DNA of 64,000 nt from Hymenobacter caeli (GTDB taxonomy: Bacteria; Bacteroidota; Bacteroidia; Cytophagales; Hymenobacteraceae). The notes below the pieces were generated by a model. It made no database searches and was not told the DNA's origin. It saw only the letters and a list, made by a program, of their open reading frames with translations. The first letter of the stretch is position 1, and the number at the start of each line of letters is the position of its first letter. Shown piece after piece: positions 1-8,746 of this stretch. Made by a program: the position numbers and the translations under genes. Location: contig NZ_JABSNP010000003.1 in NCBI RefSeq assembly GCF_013294115.1, forward strand, positions 124,001 to 188,000, given 5' to 3'.

Positions 1-232
1 CGGCGGCGCGGGCCGCGGCGGGCCGCACGAAGTCGAGGCTCAGGTTGACCTTGCCGCGGAGCAGGGCCTTGGCCACGGCGTTGCGGATTTCCAGCTCGTG
101 GGGCAGCAGGAAGCGCGGCAGGCGCAGGGTGAGGTCGAGGGTTTTGGAGTTGAGCGACTTCAGCTCGAGGGTGGCGGCGTAGGCGGCGGTTTCGCGGTGG
201 GCCTGGCCGTAGCCGGTCATGGAAATAAGCAT
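1..232 (-). CDS. yicC: YicC/YloC family endoribonuclease-like protein, N-terminal part
   Basis: Reading the minus strand from the ATG at 230-232 gives 77 residues that run off the left edge. The start, MLISMTGYGQ, carries the SMTGYG signature that opens YicC/YloC proteins, followed by the family's usual ELKSLN and RGKVNLSLDF segments. Members are stress-related endoribonucleases of about 290 residues, so roughly a quarter is visible. A second in-frame ATG four codons in could be used instead, but the family normally has a few residues before SMTG. The family call is secure for this fragment; activity is inferred from family knowledge only. Confidence 0.85.
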   Translation of the reverse strand, partial: MLISMTGYGQAHRETAAYAATLELKSLNSKTLDLTLRLPRFLLPHELEIRNAVAKALLRGKVNLSLDFVRPAAARAA

Positions 233-448
233 GGGAAGCGGGAGTGGCCACTGGCCATGATGCCGGCAGCGGTTTGGCTGCAAAGGAAAGGCATGCGTAC
301 TGGTCCGGCCTGGGCCGGGCCCAGCAGCTCCGCACTCACGGCTTGGCGGGGGCCGCGGCGATTGTTGCAGTCGAAAAAACCTGCATTAACACTTTAGAAA
401 TGATGAAGAAACGATGAGTTAATACAGCGCCGGTAATTTTGTCCCCAT
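233..448. other. Intergenic region between divergent yicC and TonB receptor genes
   Basis: This 216-base stretch separates two divergent genes and contains no convincing ORF. It holds the receptor promoter at its right end and a TTCCTTTG sequence on the minus strand that may serve yicC. Nothing else is recognised. Confidence 0.5.
434..441 (+). promoter_or_regulatory. TAATTTTG promoter box (-7 type) of the first TonB receptor
   Basis: TAATTTTG is an exact match to the Bacteroidota -7 consensus TAnnTTTG. It ends 7 nt before the ATG at 449, so the predicted transcription start nearly coincides with the start codon, implying a leaderless or near-leaderless mRNA. No clear -33 TTG is visible. Confidence 0.5.
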
Positions 449-3301
449 ATGAGGGACAACTTTAAGCAACTCACCACCGTCGTTTTTCTGCTGCTTTTGA
501 GCGTACAAACGGCGGTTTTTGCCCAGGGCACGGGCAGCATCAAGGGCACGTTCCGCGACGCCAGTACCCAGGAGGCCATCATCGGCGGCACCGTCCGGCT
601 GGCCAATACGGCCATCGCCGGGCCCACCGACGCCGAGGGTCGCTTCTCCCTCGACAAAGTGCCGGTCGGCGAGTACTCCCTGATTGTCTCGTCGGTTTCC
701 TACAAAACCACGACCATTCAAAAAGTAGCCGTCGTGGCCGGCAAGCCCACGGTCATCGATGGCAAACTGTCGGCCGATAACCAGCAGCTCACCGAGGTGG
801 TGGTGAACGGGACGCGGCGCACCAACACCGAAATCTCAGTGATTTCGGAAATCAAGGCGGCCAGCGTCGTGGTTAGCGGCATTTCGTCCGAGCAGATCGT
901 TAAAACCCAGGACCGCGACGCGGCCGAGGTGGTGCGCCGCATCCCGGGCGTAACCATCGTCGACAACCGCTTTATCCAGATTCGGGGCCTGAGCGACCGT
1001 TACAATACGGTGTGGCTCAACGACGTGACGGCCCCCAGCTCGGAAACCGACCGCAAGTCCTTCTCCTTCGACGTGGTGCCCAGCTCGCTCATCGACCGGG
1101 TGCTGGTGTTCAAAGACCCCTCCCCGGAGCTGCCCGGCGACTTTGCCGGGGGCCTGGTGAAGGTGTACCTGCGCAAGCCGGTCATCAACGAGCGCCTGCT
1201 GACGGTTAATTACTCGGCGGGCTTCCGCGACGGCACCACCGGCTCCAGCTTCTTCACCGACAAGCCCCAGCAGGGCGACGCCTTCGGCTTCGGGGCCACC
1301 CGGCGCGACCTGCCCAACGGCATGCCGCCCCTCAGCACGGCCTACCAGCAGTACGAGCGCGACTTCTACGCCAAGCAGCTCAACAACACCTTCGGCCTTT
1401 ACAAGACGACGGCCATGCCCGACATCCGCTTCAACGCGGCCTACATGGACCAAATCAAAATCAAGGGCCTCACCGTCGGCAGCATCACGTCGGTCAACTA
1501 CACCAACACCTACACCCGCTACCACGTCGAGCGCAACCTGTTCGACGGCAGCGGCGCGCTCACCGACAACTTCAAGGACGACCAATCGACCCAGAACGTG
1601 CGCCTGGGGGCCATCCAGAACTTCAGCCTCGTGCTGCCCGGCGGCGACAAGCTGGAATTCCGCAACCTGTTCAACCAGCAGTCGCGCAACCAGGTGGTCA
1701 CCCGCCAGGGCTTCGACAACACCGGCGAGCAGGTCCGCAACAGCTACCTGCTGGGCTACCAGGGGCGTACCACCTACTCCGGCCAGCTGGCCGGCGACCA
1801 TTCCTTCAACCAGGAAAAAACCCACTTCGACTGGGTGGCGGGCTACGGCTACTCGGCCCGCAACGAGCCGGATCTGCGCCGCGTCTCTTACGGCGTGAGC
1901 CCCGGTGCCAACGGTGGGGCCCCGGTGCAAACCGTGCTCACGCCGGGCCCCGGGCAGGCCGATGTGAACAATGCCGGCCGGCTCTACCAGAAGCTCAACG
2001 AGAACAGCTTTACCCTTAACGCCAACCTCAAGCACAAGGCGGTGGTGGCCGGGCGCACGGTGGACGTGGCCGCCGGCACTTACCTCGAGTACCGCAAGCG
2101 CAGCTTCCGGGCCCGCGCCTTCGGCTACTCGCTCAACAGCGGGGCCGAGCAAAACCTGCTGCACGAGAACGTGGGCAACATCTTCGCCCCGGCCAACATC
2201 GGCCCCGGCGGCTTCCGGGTGGACGAGGACATCAACTCGACTTACCTCTACGATGCCTCCAACGAGCTGGAGGCCGGCTACCTCTCGTTCAATATCCCGT
2301 TCACCGACAAGTTCAAGCTCCTCACCGGGGCCCGCTACGAGCGCAACGTGCAGCGCATCAGCACCGGCCTGAACGGGGTGCCGGTGGCGCTGAACGCGCC
2401 GACCAACTTCGTGCTGCCCTCGGCCAACCTGACCTACAACTTCAACGACCGCAACCTGCTGCGCGCCTCGTACGGCCGCAGCCTGAACCGGCCGGAGTTC
2501 CGCGAGGCCGCCCCGTTCTTCTACTACGATTTTGACTTTAACGTGCTCAACTACGGCTCGTTGTACCTCAACCCCACCACGCCGCTCAAGGTGGCCACCA
2601 TCGACAACTTCGACCTGCGCTACGAGCTGTACCCGTCGGCGGGCGAGCTGGTGCACATCGGGGCTTTCTACAAGCACTTCACCAACCCCATCGAGAACGT
2701 GGTGGTGCTGACCACCAACCTGGCCTACACGTTCACCAACGCCCCGAGCGCCTACGTGTACGGGGTGGAGGTGGACGTGAAGAAGAGCCTGAACTTCCTC
2801 GACGAGGCCTTTGGTACCTCGGGGCTGAAGAACTTCTCGCTCGTGGCCAACGCCTCGCTCATCAAAAGCCAGGTAAGCCTGGGCGACAACGTGGCCGCCT
2901 GGGACAACAAGCGCGCCCTCCAGGGCCAGTCGCCCTACGTCGTCAACGGCGGCCTCTACTTCCAGACGCCGGACAATTCGTGGCAGGTGACGGCCCTCTA
3001 CAACGTGTTCGGGCCCCGCATCCTGTTTGCCGGCAGCGACCAGTACCCCGACGTGGTGGAGCGGCCCCGCCAGACGGTGGACCTCTCCCTCACCAAGGCC
3101 GTGGGCCCGCGCCTCTCCTTCAACGCCGGCGTGCAGGACCTGTTCAACCAGCCGGTGAACCTGGTGCAGGACTACAACCGCGACAAAAAATACACCACCA
3201 GCGACCAGTCGCTGGCCAACTACCGCCGCGGCACCTACTACACAGCGGGCCTGCGCTTCACGCTGCAACCCCGCGCGGCGGCCACCACGCCGCTGCCTTA
3301 G
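449..3301 (+). CDS. TonB-dependent outer-membrane receptor with CarboxypepD_reg-like N-domain
   Basis: A 950-residue outer-membrane receptor. Residues 1-25 form a signal peptide ending VFA before Gln. A CarboxypepD_reg-like beta-sandwich follows at about 29-115 (GSIKGTFRDAS, then EGRFSLDKVPVGEYSL). The plug is at about 140-265 with RIPGVTIVDNRFIQIRGL, and the rest is a 22-strand-type barrel rich in aromatic/Asp/Asn strands. It would use TonB-ExbBD energy to import an unknown ligand. A lipoprotein gene follows after 46 nt and is probably co-transcribed. The only plausible start is this ATG, because no Met follows within the signal peptide. The family is sure; the substrate is not known. Confidence 0.93.
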   Translation: MRDNFKQLTTVVFLLLLSVQTAVFAQGTGSIKGTFRDASTQEAIIGGTVRLANTAIAGPTDAEGRFSLDKVPVGEYSLIVSSVSYKTTTIQKVAVVAGKPTVIDGKLSADNQQLTEVVVNGTRRTNTEISVISEIKAASVVVSGISSEQIVKTQDRDAAEVVRRIPGVTIVDNRFIQIRGLSDRYNTVWLNDVTAPSSETDRKSFSFDVVPSSLIDRVLVFKDPSPELPGDFAGGLVKVYLRKPVINERLLTVNYSAGFRDGTTGSSFFTDKPQQGDAFGFGATRRDLPNGMPPLSTAYQQYERDFYAKQLNNTFGLYKTTAMPDIRFNAAYMDQIKIKGLTVGSITSVNYTNTYTRYHVERNLFDGSGALTDNFKDDQSTQNVRLGAIQNFSLVLPGGDKLEFRNLFNQQSRNQVVTRQGFDNTGEQVRNSYLLGYQGRTTYSGQLAGDHSFNQEKTHFDWVAGYGYSARNEPDLRRVSYGVSPGANGGAPVQTVLTPGPGQADVNNAGRLYQKLNENSFTLNANLKHKAVVAGRTVDVAAGTYLEYRKRSFRARAFGYSLNSGAEQNLLHENVGNIFAPANIGPGGFRVDEDINSTYLYDASNELEAGYLSFNIPFTDKFKLLTGARYERNVQRISTGLNGVPVALNAPTNFVLPSANLTYNFNDRNLLRASYGRSLNRPEFREAAPFFYYDFDFNVLNYGSLYLNPTTPLKVATIDNFDLRYELYPSAGELVHIGAFYKHFTNPIENVVVLTTNLAYTFTNAPSAYVYGVEVDVKKSLNFLDEAFGTSGLKNFSLVANASLIKSQVSLGDNVAAWDNKRALQGQSPYVVNGGLYFQTPDNSWQVTALYNVFGPRILFAGSDQYPDVVERPRQTVDLSLTKAVGPRLSFNAGVQDLFNQPVNLVQDYNRDKKYTTSDQSLANYRRGTYYTAGLRFTLQPRAAATTPLP

Positions 3302-3347
3302 CCTGCATACCCGCCTCCGCGCCAACCGGTTTACACCATCCCTTTTT

Positions 3348-4910
3348 ATGAAAAAGAATACGCTTTCGCTGGGCTTCGTGGCCGCGCTGCTGCTCGGCCT
3401 GGCTTCTTGCCAACCCCAGGACATTACGCCCGCTCCCAACGCGGCCCCCAATGGCGGCACGGGCACCGGTACCGGTACCGGTACCGGCTCAACCAATACC
3501 GCGCCCGTCGTAGCGGTGCAGGGCGAAATCACGACCAATACCACCTGGACGGCTGCCAACCAGTACTTGCTGCAAGGCTACGTGTACGTGCGCAGCGGGG
3601 CCACCGTCACCATTGAGGCGGGCACGCTCATCAAGGGCGACAAGGACTCCAAGGGCTCGCTCATCATCGAGCCCGGGGCCAAGCTCATCGCCATCGGCAC
3701 GGTGGCCAAGCCCATTGTCTTCACCTCCAACCAACCCAAGGGCGCGCGCAACTACGGCGACTGGGGCGGCGTGATTCTGTGCGGCAACGCCCCGGTGAAC
3801 ACCGTGGTGAACGGCGTGAAGCCCCAAGTGGAAGGGGGCCCCACCACCCGCTACGGCAGCGCCGACCCGACGAACACGGCGGCCGTGGCCGACAATTCCG
3901 GCACCTTGCAGTACGTGCGCATCGAGTTCGGCGGCGTGGCCTTTTCGCCCAACAACGAAATCAACGGCCTGACCCTGTGCGGAGTGGGCAACGGGACCAC
4001 CATCGACCACATCCAGGTTTCGTACTCCGGCGACGATTCGTACGAGTGGTTCGGCGGCACGGTGAACGCCAAGTACCTGGTGGCCCACCGCGGCTTCGAC
4101 GACGACTTTGACACCGACAGCGGCTTCTCGGGCAAGTTGCAGTTCCTGGTCAGCCTGCGCGACCCGTTGGCGGCCGACCAGTCCGGCTCCAAGGGCTTCG
4201 AGTCCGACAACGACGCCAACAACACCGACAATACCCCCAAAACCAGCGCCGTGTTCTCCAACGTGACCCTGGTGGGGCCCCTGATTAACCCCAGCGGCAC
4301 GGGCGGCATCAGCTCGCAGTACGTGGCCGGCGTGCACATCCGCCGCAACTCGGCCATTAGCCTGTTCAACTCGGTGGTGATGGGCTGGCCGACCGGCGTC
4401 CTCATCGACGGCACCAAAGCCGGGGCCAACGTGGCCAGCGGGGCCCTGGCCATCAAAAACACCATCGTGGCGGGCTCCCCCACCGGCTCCAACTCCAAGG
4501 GCGGCCAGAAGGACGTCATCTACATCGCCGGGGCCGGCGGGGCCGGCAGCCTTACCCCCACCAACACGATGAGCGCCGACTCCAGCGCCTTCGGTACGGC
4601 GGTGGGGCCCCTGACGTGGCTGTTCGCGTCGGCCAACGCGAACCGTAAATACAGCACTTCGGACGCCGTGCGCCTGCTCAACCCCTTCAACCTGACCTCG
4701 CCGAGCTTTCTGCCTTCCTCCACGTCGCCCATCGTTTACAACGGCACCACCAGCACCCCCGCCGTGGCCGCCAGCTTCGCCGACGCCAAGGTGAGCGATG
4801 CCTTCTTTACCAAAGTCGCCTACGTCGGGGCCTTCGCCGGCACCGGGGCCACCGCCGATAACTGGACGGCCGGCTGGACGAACTTTGACCCCCAGAATAC
4901 GAACTACTAG
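3348..4910 (+). CDS. Lipoprotein with predicted parallel beta-helix fold, partner of the TonB receptor
   Basis: A 520-residue predicted lipoprotein: the signal peptide ends LASC, placing the lipidated Cys at residue 22. A Gly-Thr linker (about 37-50) is encoded by a 6-bp tandem repeat. The body has features I know from a Bacteroidota family often annotated loosely as multidrug transporter or hypothetical: WTAANQYLLQGYVYV, IEAGTLIKGDKDSKGSL, GDWGGVILCGNAPVN, NEINGLTLCGVG and DDSYEWFGGTVNAKY. The rung-like spacing suggests a right-handed beta-helix. It lies 46 nt downstream of a TonB receptor, so it is probably the surface partner that captures the same ligand, much as SusD proteins do. It is not SusD-like in sequence, and the ligand is unknown. 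Confidence 0.75.
   Translation: MKKNTLSLGFVAALLLGLASCQPQDITPAPNAAPNGGTGTGTGTGTGSTNTAPVVAVQGEITTNTTWTAANQYLLQGYVYVRSGATVTIEAGTLIKGDKDSKGSLIIEPGAKLIAIGTVAKPIVFTSNQPKGARNYGDWGGVILCGNAPVNTVVNGVKPQVEGGPTTRYGSADPTNTAAVADNSGTLQYVRIEFGGVAFSPNNEINGLTLCGVGNGTTIDHIQVSYSGDDSYEWFGGTVNAKYLVAHRGFDDDFDTDSGFSGKLQFLVSLRDPLAADQSGSKGFESDNDANNTDNTPKTSAVFSNVTLVGPLINPSGTGGISSQYVAGVHIRRNSAISLFNSVVMGWPTGVLIDGTKAGANVASGALAIKNTIVAGSPTGSNSKGGQKDVIYIAGAGGAGSLTPTNTMSADSSAFGTAVGPLTWLFASANANRKYSTSDAVRLLNPFNLTSPSFLPSSTSPIVYNGTTSTPAVAASFADAKVSDAFFTKVAYVGAFAGTGATADNWTAGWTNFDPQNTNY
3458..3487 (+). repeat. Hexanucleotide ACCGGT tandem repeat inside lipoprotein gene
   Basis: About four tandem copies of a 6-bp unit (ACCGGT) encode alternating Gly-Thr in the linker after the lipidated N-terminus. 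Length changes would keep the reading frame and only alter tether length. Confidence 0.8.
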
Positions 4911-4921
4911 GCCAATAGGCC

Positions 4922-4957
4922 AACCCCTCCCGCCGCTCGGGGCCGCGGGAGGGGTTT
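4922..4957 (+). terminator. Intrinsic terminator after receptor-lipoprotein pair
   Basis: An 11-bp perfect stem (AACCCCTCCCG with its complement) and a 13-nt loop, followed by TTT, starts 12 nt after the lipoprotein stop codon. Confidence 0.8.
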
Positions 4958-5107
4958 AGCAGCCGAACCAAGGCGGTGGCACCACGAACGCAAAGCGTGA
5001 ATATTTGATGAATTAATGGGTGGGGAAGGTTATCAATAAATTAACCTTGTGTTAATAACACAACGATTAAGCAATATCGATTCCTGAAATCAGCCAAAGG
5101 CGGGTCG

Positions 5108-5115
5108 GAACTTTG
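5108..5115 (+). promoter_or_regulatory. GAACTTTG promoter box of the Oar-like receptor
   Basis: GAACTTTG followed by TG resembles TAnnTTTG and recurs as GAACTTTGCG before cysS (19626) and GTACTTTGCG before the esterase fusion (34173). It lies 24 nt before the ATG at 5140, which argues against the upstream TTG at 5113 as the start. Confidence 0.4.
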
Positions 5116-5139
5116 TGTCCGAAACCAACCCCGCATTTT

Positions 5140-8100
5140 ATGCTCCCCAACCGTACTGTTTTCTTTCGCGGCCTTTTGCTCGTGCTGCTGGCCTGGACGA
5201 CGACAATTGCCCGCGCCCAGGTGACCACGTCCGCCCTTAGCGGCAAGGTGACGTCGGACAAAGGCGAAGACTTGATTGGCGTGACGGTGGTGGCCACCAA
5301 CGTGGGCACCGGCACCAAGCGCGGCACCGGCACCGAGCTGGACGGCCGCTTCAACATCCCGAACCTGGCCCCCGGTGGGCCCTACAGCGTGACGGTGACC
5401 TACGTGGGCTACAAGGACCAGACCGTGGGCGGCGTGTTTCTGACCCTGGGCAACACCACCCGCCTGAACGTGGTGCTCGTGACCGAGGCCCAGCAGCTGA
5501 ACGAAGTGGTGGTGGTGGGCAACACCGAAGCCACCAAAACCGGGGCCGGCACCAACGTGGGCCGCGCCGCCATCCAGCAGCTGCCCACCATTTCGCGCAG
5601 CATCCAGGACTTCACCCGCCTCGACCCGCGCAACTCGAACAACTCGTTTGCCGGCACCTCGTTCCGCTACAACAACATCACCCTCGACGGGGCCGTGAAC
5701 AACGACGCCATCGGCTTCTCGCCCTCGCTGGGCGGGCAGGGCGGCACCAGCGGCCTGCCCGGCAGCTCGGCCCGCGCCAACCCAATCTCGCTCGACGCCA
5801 TCCAGGAAATCCAGGCCCAGGTGGCCCCCTTCGACGTGAAGCTGGGCAACTTCACCGGCGGCTCCATCAACGCCGTGACCCGCTCGGGCACCAACGATTT
5901 CCACGGCTCCCTCTACGGCTTCGGCCGCAACCAGGGCATCACGGGCACCAGCATCGACGGGGCCAGCACCAAAATCGGCTCCGCCTACCACGACTACCAA
6001 ACCGGCCTGCGCCTCGGGGGCCCCATCATCAAAAACAAGCTATTCTTTTTCGTCAACGGCGAAATTGCCCGCCGCAACGAGCCCCAGTTCTACGCGGCCG
6101 GCACGCCCGGCTCGCCGGTGTCGGTGGGCCTGGCCCAGGCCATTGCCGCCGACGTGCAGACGAAGTACAACTACAACGTGGGCGACTACGGCGACTACAA
6201 CATCTACGCGAACAGCGACAAGATTTTTGGCCGCATCGACTGGAACGTGAACGACAAGACCAGCGTCGCGCTGCGCCACAACTACGTGAAGTCGGAGGCC
6301 ACCAACCTGGAGCGCTCCAGCAGCCTGTTCAAGTTTGGCTCGCAGGACTTCGTGCAGAACAACCTGCAAAACTCGACGGTGCTGGAAGTGAAGTCGAACT
6401 TCACCAACAACCTCTCCAACAACCTCATCCTGGGCTACACCGACATCAAAGACTACCGCACGCTGCTGGGCGGGCAGGCCAACGTGTTCCCGTACGTGCA
6501 GATTAACAACGTGGGCCCCAACGCGGCCAACGGCTACCTCGGCTCGAACCAGATTTTGCTGGGCTCGGACCGCGAGGCGAGCATTTTCAACACCCGCACC
6601 AAGACGTTTGAGATTACCGACAACGTCACCTTCTACACCGGGGCCCACGCCCTGACGCTGGGCACCCACAACGAGCTGTACAAGATTGACTACGGCTTCA
6701 TCAACTCGTGGAACGGCCGCATCGAGTACAACAACGTGTCCGACTTCCTGGCCGACCAGCCCAACCGCATCCGCGGCACGTTCCACCTCGGCGACAACAG
6801 CTACGACTACAACTACAACAACCCGTCGGCCTCGTTCAACATCAACCTGTACTCGGCCTATTTGCAGGACGAGTGGACCATCAGCGACCGGTTCAAGGTA
6901 ACGCCCGGCATCCGCTTCGACCTGACCTCGCTGCCAACCGCGCCAGCCTTGAACACGGCCCTGGTGAACAACCCGACCAACGACGCCCACACGCTCAACC
7001 AAACCTACCAGCACACGGCCTGGTCCGACCTGCAAAACAACATTTTCGGGCAGGTGCAGATTTCGCCCCGCCTGGGTTTCAACTTCGACGCCAAGGGCGA
7101 CCAGAGCATCGTGCTGCGCGGCGGCTCGGGCCTGTTCACGGGCCGCATTCCGTTTGCCTGGCTGGGCTACGCCTTCTACAACAACGGCGTGAACTACGGC
7201 GCCACGGACCTGAACAACATCCAGCGGGGTACCATTGGGGCCCCGGGCCAGGCGGCGGGCACCGGCGCGGGCACCAAGTACCTGCTCAACCAGGACCCGG
7301 GCCAGATTTATGCGCAGCTGCCGGCCTCGTCGCAGACCACCAAGGAAGTGAACCTGATTGACAACCACTTCAAGATGCCGCAGGTGTGGCGCTCGTCGCT
7401 GGCCCTCGACCTGAAGCTGCCCGGCGGCGTGCGCGCCTCTGTGGAGGCCCTGTACACGAAGGTGCTCGAAGACGTGCGCTTCGAAAACATCAACCTGGTG
7501 GACGCCACCTCGCCGCTGCTGCTGGGGCAAAACAAGCCCAGCGAGACGCCCTACTACGTGGCCGCCCCCTTCCCGAACGCCACGGGCACCACCACCAACG
7601 CCACCAAGGTGAACACGGCCTTCTCGAACGCCTACTTCCTCACCAACACGCAGCAGGGCTACCGCTACCAGTTCACGGGCTCGCTGGGCAAGTCGTTCGC
7701 CAACGTGCTGGACGTGACGGCGGCCTACACCTACGGCGTGAGCAAGGACATCAGCAACGGCATCCGCAACTCGCCGGAAAGCAACTGGCAGCTGAACCCG
7801 GCCCTGAACTCGAACAACCCGGCCCTGGCCTACTCCAACTTCGACCTGCGCCACCGCGTGGTGGGCTCGCTGAACCTGCACCAGAACATCGGCGAGCGGT
7901 TCACCGGCTTCGTCACGTCGGTGCTGACCTTCGCCAGCGGCTTGCCCTACACCTACGTGTACAACAACAACTTCTACGGCGACGGCCAGCAGCAGGTGAA
8001 GCTGGCCTACATCCCGGGCAGCGCGGCCGACATCGTGCTGGTGAACACCGTGGCCAAGACCGTGAACGCCTCTGGCTTCGCCGTTGACGCTTCGGGGGCC

Positions 8101-8556
8101 CAGTACGCGGCCCTGAGCAGCTTCATTGACAGCGACCCCTACCTGAAAAACCGCCGCGGCCAGTACGCCGAGCGCAACGCCGCCCGCACCCCCTGGAACG
8201 ACCAGGCCGACGTGCGCTTCATGCTGGAGGCCCGCCTGGGCAACCTCTCGCCCAACGCCGCCGGCGTGGTGGCCAGCGGCCACAGCATCCAGATTTCGTT
8301 CGACATCCAGAACGTGGGCAACCTGCTCAACAAGAACTGGGGCCGCCAGTACTTCGTGCCGAACACCTTCAACTCGACGCTGGGCGTGGGCCTCTCGCAG
8401 GTGGCCTTCGCCGACGCGGGCGGCAACCTCTCGACCACCTACAACGCCGCCACCTTCAACCGCGCGGCGTTCCAGTACAGCGCCCCGGCCACGTATTCCA
8501 TCGACCAGCTGGCCTCGCGCTGGCAGGGCCAGCTGGGCCTGCGCTACTCGTTCTAA
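5140..8556 (+). CDS. Oar-like TonB-dependent receptor with CarboxypepD_reg-like N-domain
   Basis: An outer-membrane protein of 1138 residues from the ATG at 5140. An earlier in-frame TTG at 5113 lies inside the promoter box, so I reject it. Residues 1-26 form a signal peptide (ending ARA before Gln). A CarboxypepD_reg domain lies at about 33-112 (GKVTSDKGEDLIGVTV, DGRFNIPNLAPGGPYSV). The plug contains NAVTRSGTNDFHGSLYGFGR, which is typical of Oar-type proteins, and the barrel has YLQDEWTISDRFKVTPGIR. Oar proteins export or assemble surface material in Myxococcus; in Bacteroidota most are uncharacterised. The gene stands alone, with its own promoter and terminator. Substrate or cargo is unknown. 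Confidence 0.9.
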   Translation: MLPNRTVFFRGLLLVLLAWTTTIARAQVTTSALSGKVTSDKGEDLIGVTVVATNVGTGTKRGTGTELDGRFNIPNLAPGGPYSVTVTYVGYKDQTVGGVFLTLGNTTRLNVVLVTEAQQLNEVVVVGNTEATKTGAGTNVGRAAIQQLPTISRSIQDFTRLDPRNSNNSFAGTSFRYNNITLDGAVNNDAIGFSPSLGGQGGTSGLPGSSARANPISLDAIQEIQAQVAPFDVKLGNFTGGSINAVTRSGTNDFHGSLYGFGRNQGITGTSIDGASTKIGSAYHDYQTGLRLGGPIIKNKLFFFVNGEIARRNEPQFYAAGTPGSPVSVGLAQAIAADVQTKYNYNVGDYGDYNIYANSDKIFGRIDWNVNDKTSVALRHNYVKSEATNLERSSSLFKFGSQDFVQNNLQNSTVLEVKSNFTNNLSNNLILGYTDIKDYRTLLGGQANVFPYVQINNVGPNAANGYLGSNQILLGSDREASIFNTRTKTFEITDNVTFYTGAHALTLGTHNELYKIDYGFINSWNGRIEYNNVSDFLADQPNRIRGTFHLGDNSYDYNYNNPSASFNINLYSAYLQDEWTISDRFKVTPGIRFDLTSLPTAPALNTALVNNPTNDAHTLNQTYQHTAWSDLQNNIFGQVQISPRLGFNFDAKGDQSIVLRGGSGLFTGRIPFAWLGYAFYNNGVNYGATDLNNIQRGTIGAPGQAAGTGAGTKYLLNQDPGQIYAQLPASSQTTKEVNLIDNHFKMPQVWRSSLALDLKLPGGVRASVEALYTKVLEDVRFENINLVDATSPLLLGQNKPSETPYYVAAPFPNATGTTTNATKVNTAFSNAYFLTNTQQGYRYQFTGSLGKSFANVLDVTAAYTYGVSKDISNGIRNSPESNWQLNPALNSNNPALAYSNFDLRHRVVGSLNLHQNIGERFTGFVTSVLTFASGLPYTYVYNNNFYGDGQQQVKLAYIPGSAADIVLVNTVAKTVNASGFAVDASGAQYAALSSFIDSDPYLKNRRGQYAERNAARTPWNDQADVRFMLEARLGNLSPNAAGVVASGHSIQISFDIQNVGNLLNKNWGRQYFVPNTFNSTLGVGLSQVAFADAGGNLSTTYNAATFNRAAFQYSAPATYSIDQLASRWQGQLGLRYSF

Positions 8557-8596
8557 GCCTTCTGCCAAAACACGCTGCGGTTCCGGCCGCACTGGC

Positions 8597-8632
8597 AAAG
8601 CCGCCACTTCCCCAGGGAGTGGCGGCTTTTTT
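8597..8632 (+). terminator. Intrinsic terminator after Oar-like receptor
   Basis: A 12-bp stem (AAAGCCGCCACT with its complement) with a short loop and a T-run, 40 nt after the receptor stop. Confidence 0.85.
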
Positions 8633-8690
8633 GGTGGCGGGTGGCCCCGGTGGTCGGTACCCGGCCGGCCCGCCGCGGCGAGTGCCAGCG

Positions 8691-8698
8691 TTACTTTG
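8691..8698 (+). promoter_or_regulatory. Possible promoter box TTACTTTG of the GT4 gene
   Basis: TTACTTTGTG shares the ACTTTG core seen before several genes here. It lies 48 nt before the proposed TTG start at 8747 and overlaps the longer ORF's nominal start, which supports the downstream start. Confidence 0.35.
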
Positions 8699-8746
8699 TG
8701 CCGTAACAACTGCCAGACACTAGCTACCACCAACCAAGTCCTGACC

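Noticed and set aside
836..3559. 907-codon open frame antisense to the first TonB receptor
   Set aside because: The GC-rich third positions of the real gene leave the opposite frame open; the product is Val/Gly/His-rich without domains. The same holds for the long antisense frames at 6040-8769, 34103-36628 and 38526-40409.
5041..5110. Possible tRNA or small RNA in the AT-rich gap before the Oar-like receptor
   Set aside because: No cloverleaf, anticodon stem or terminator; it reads as promoter sequence.
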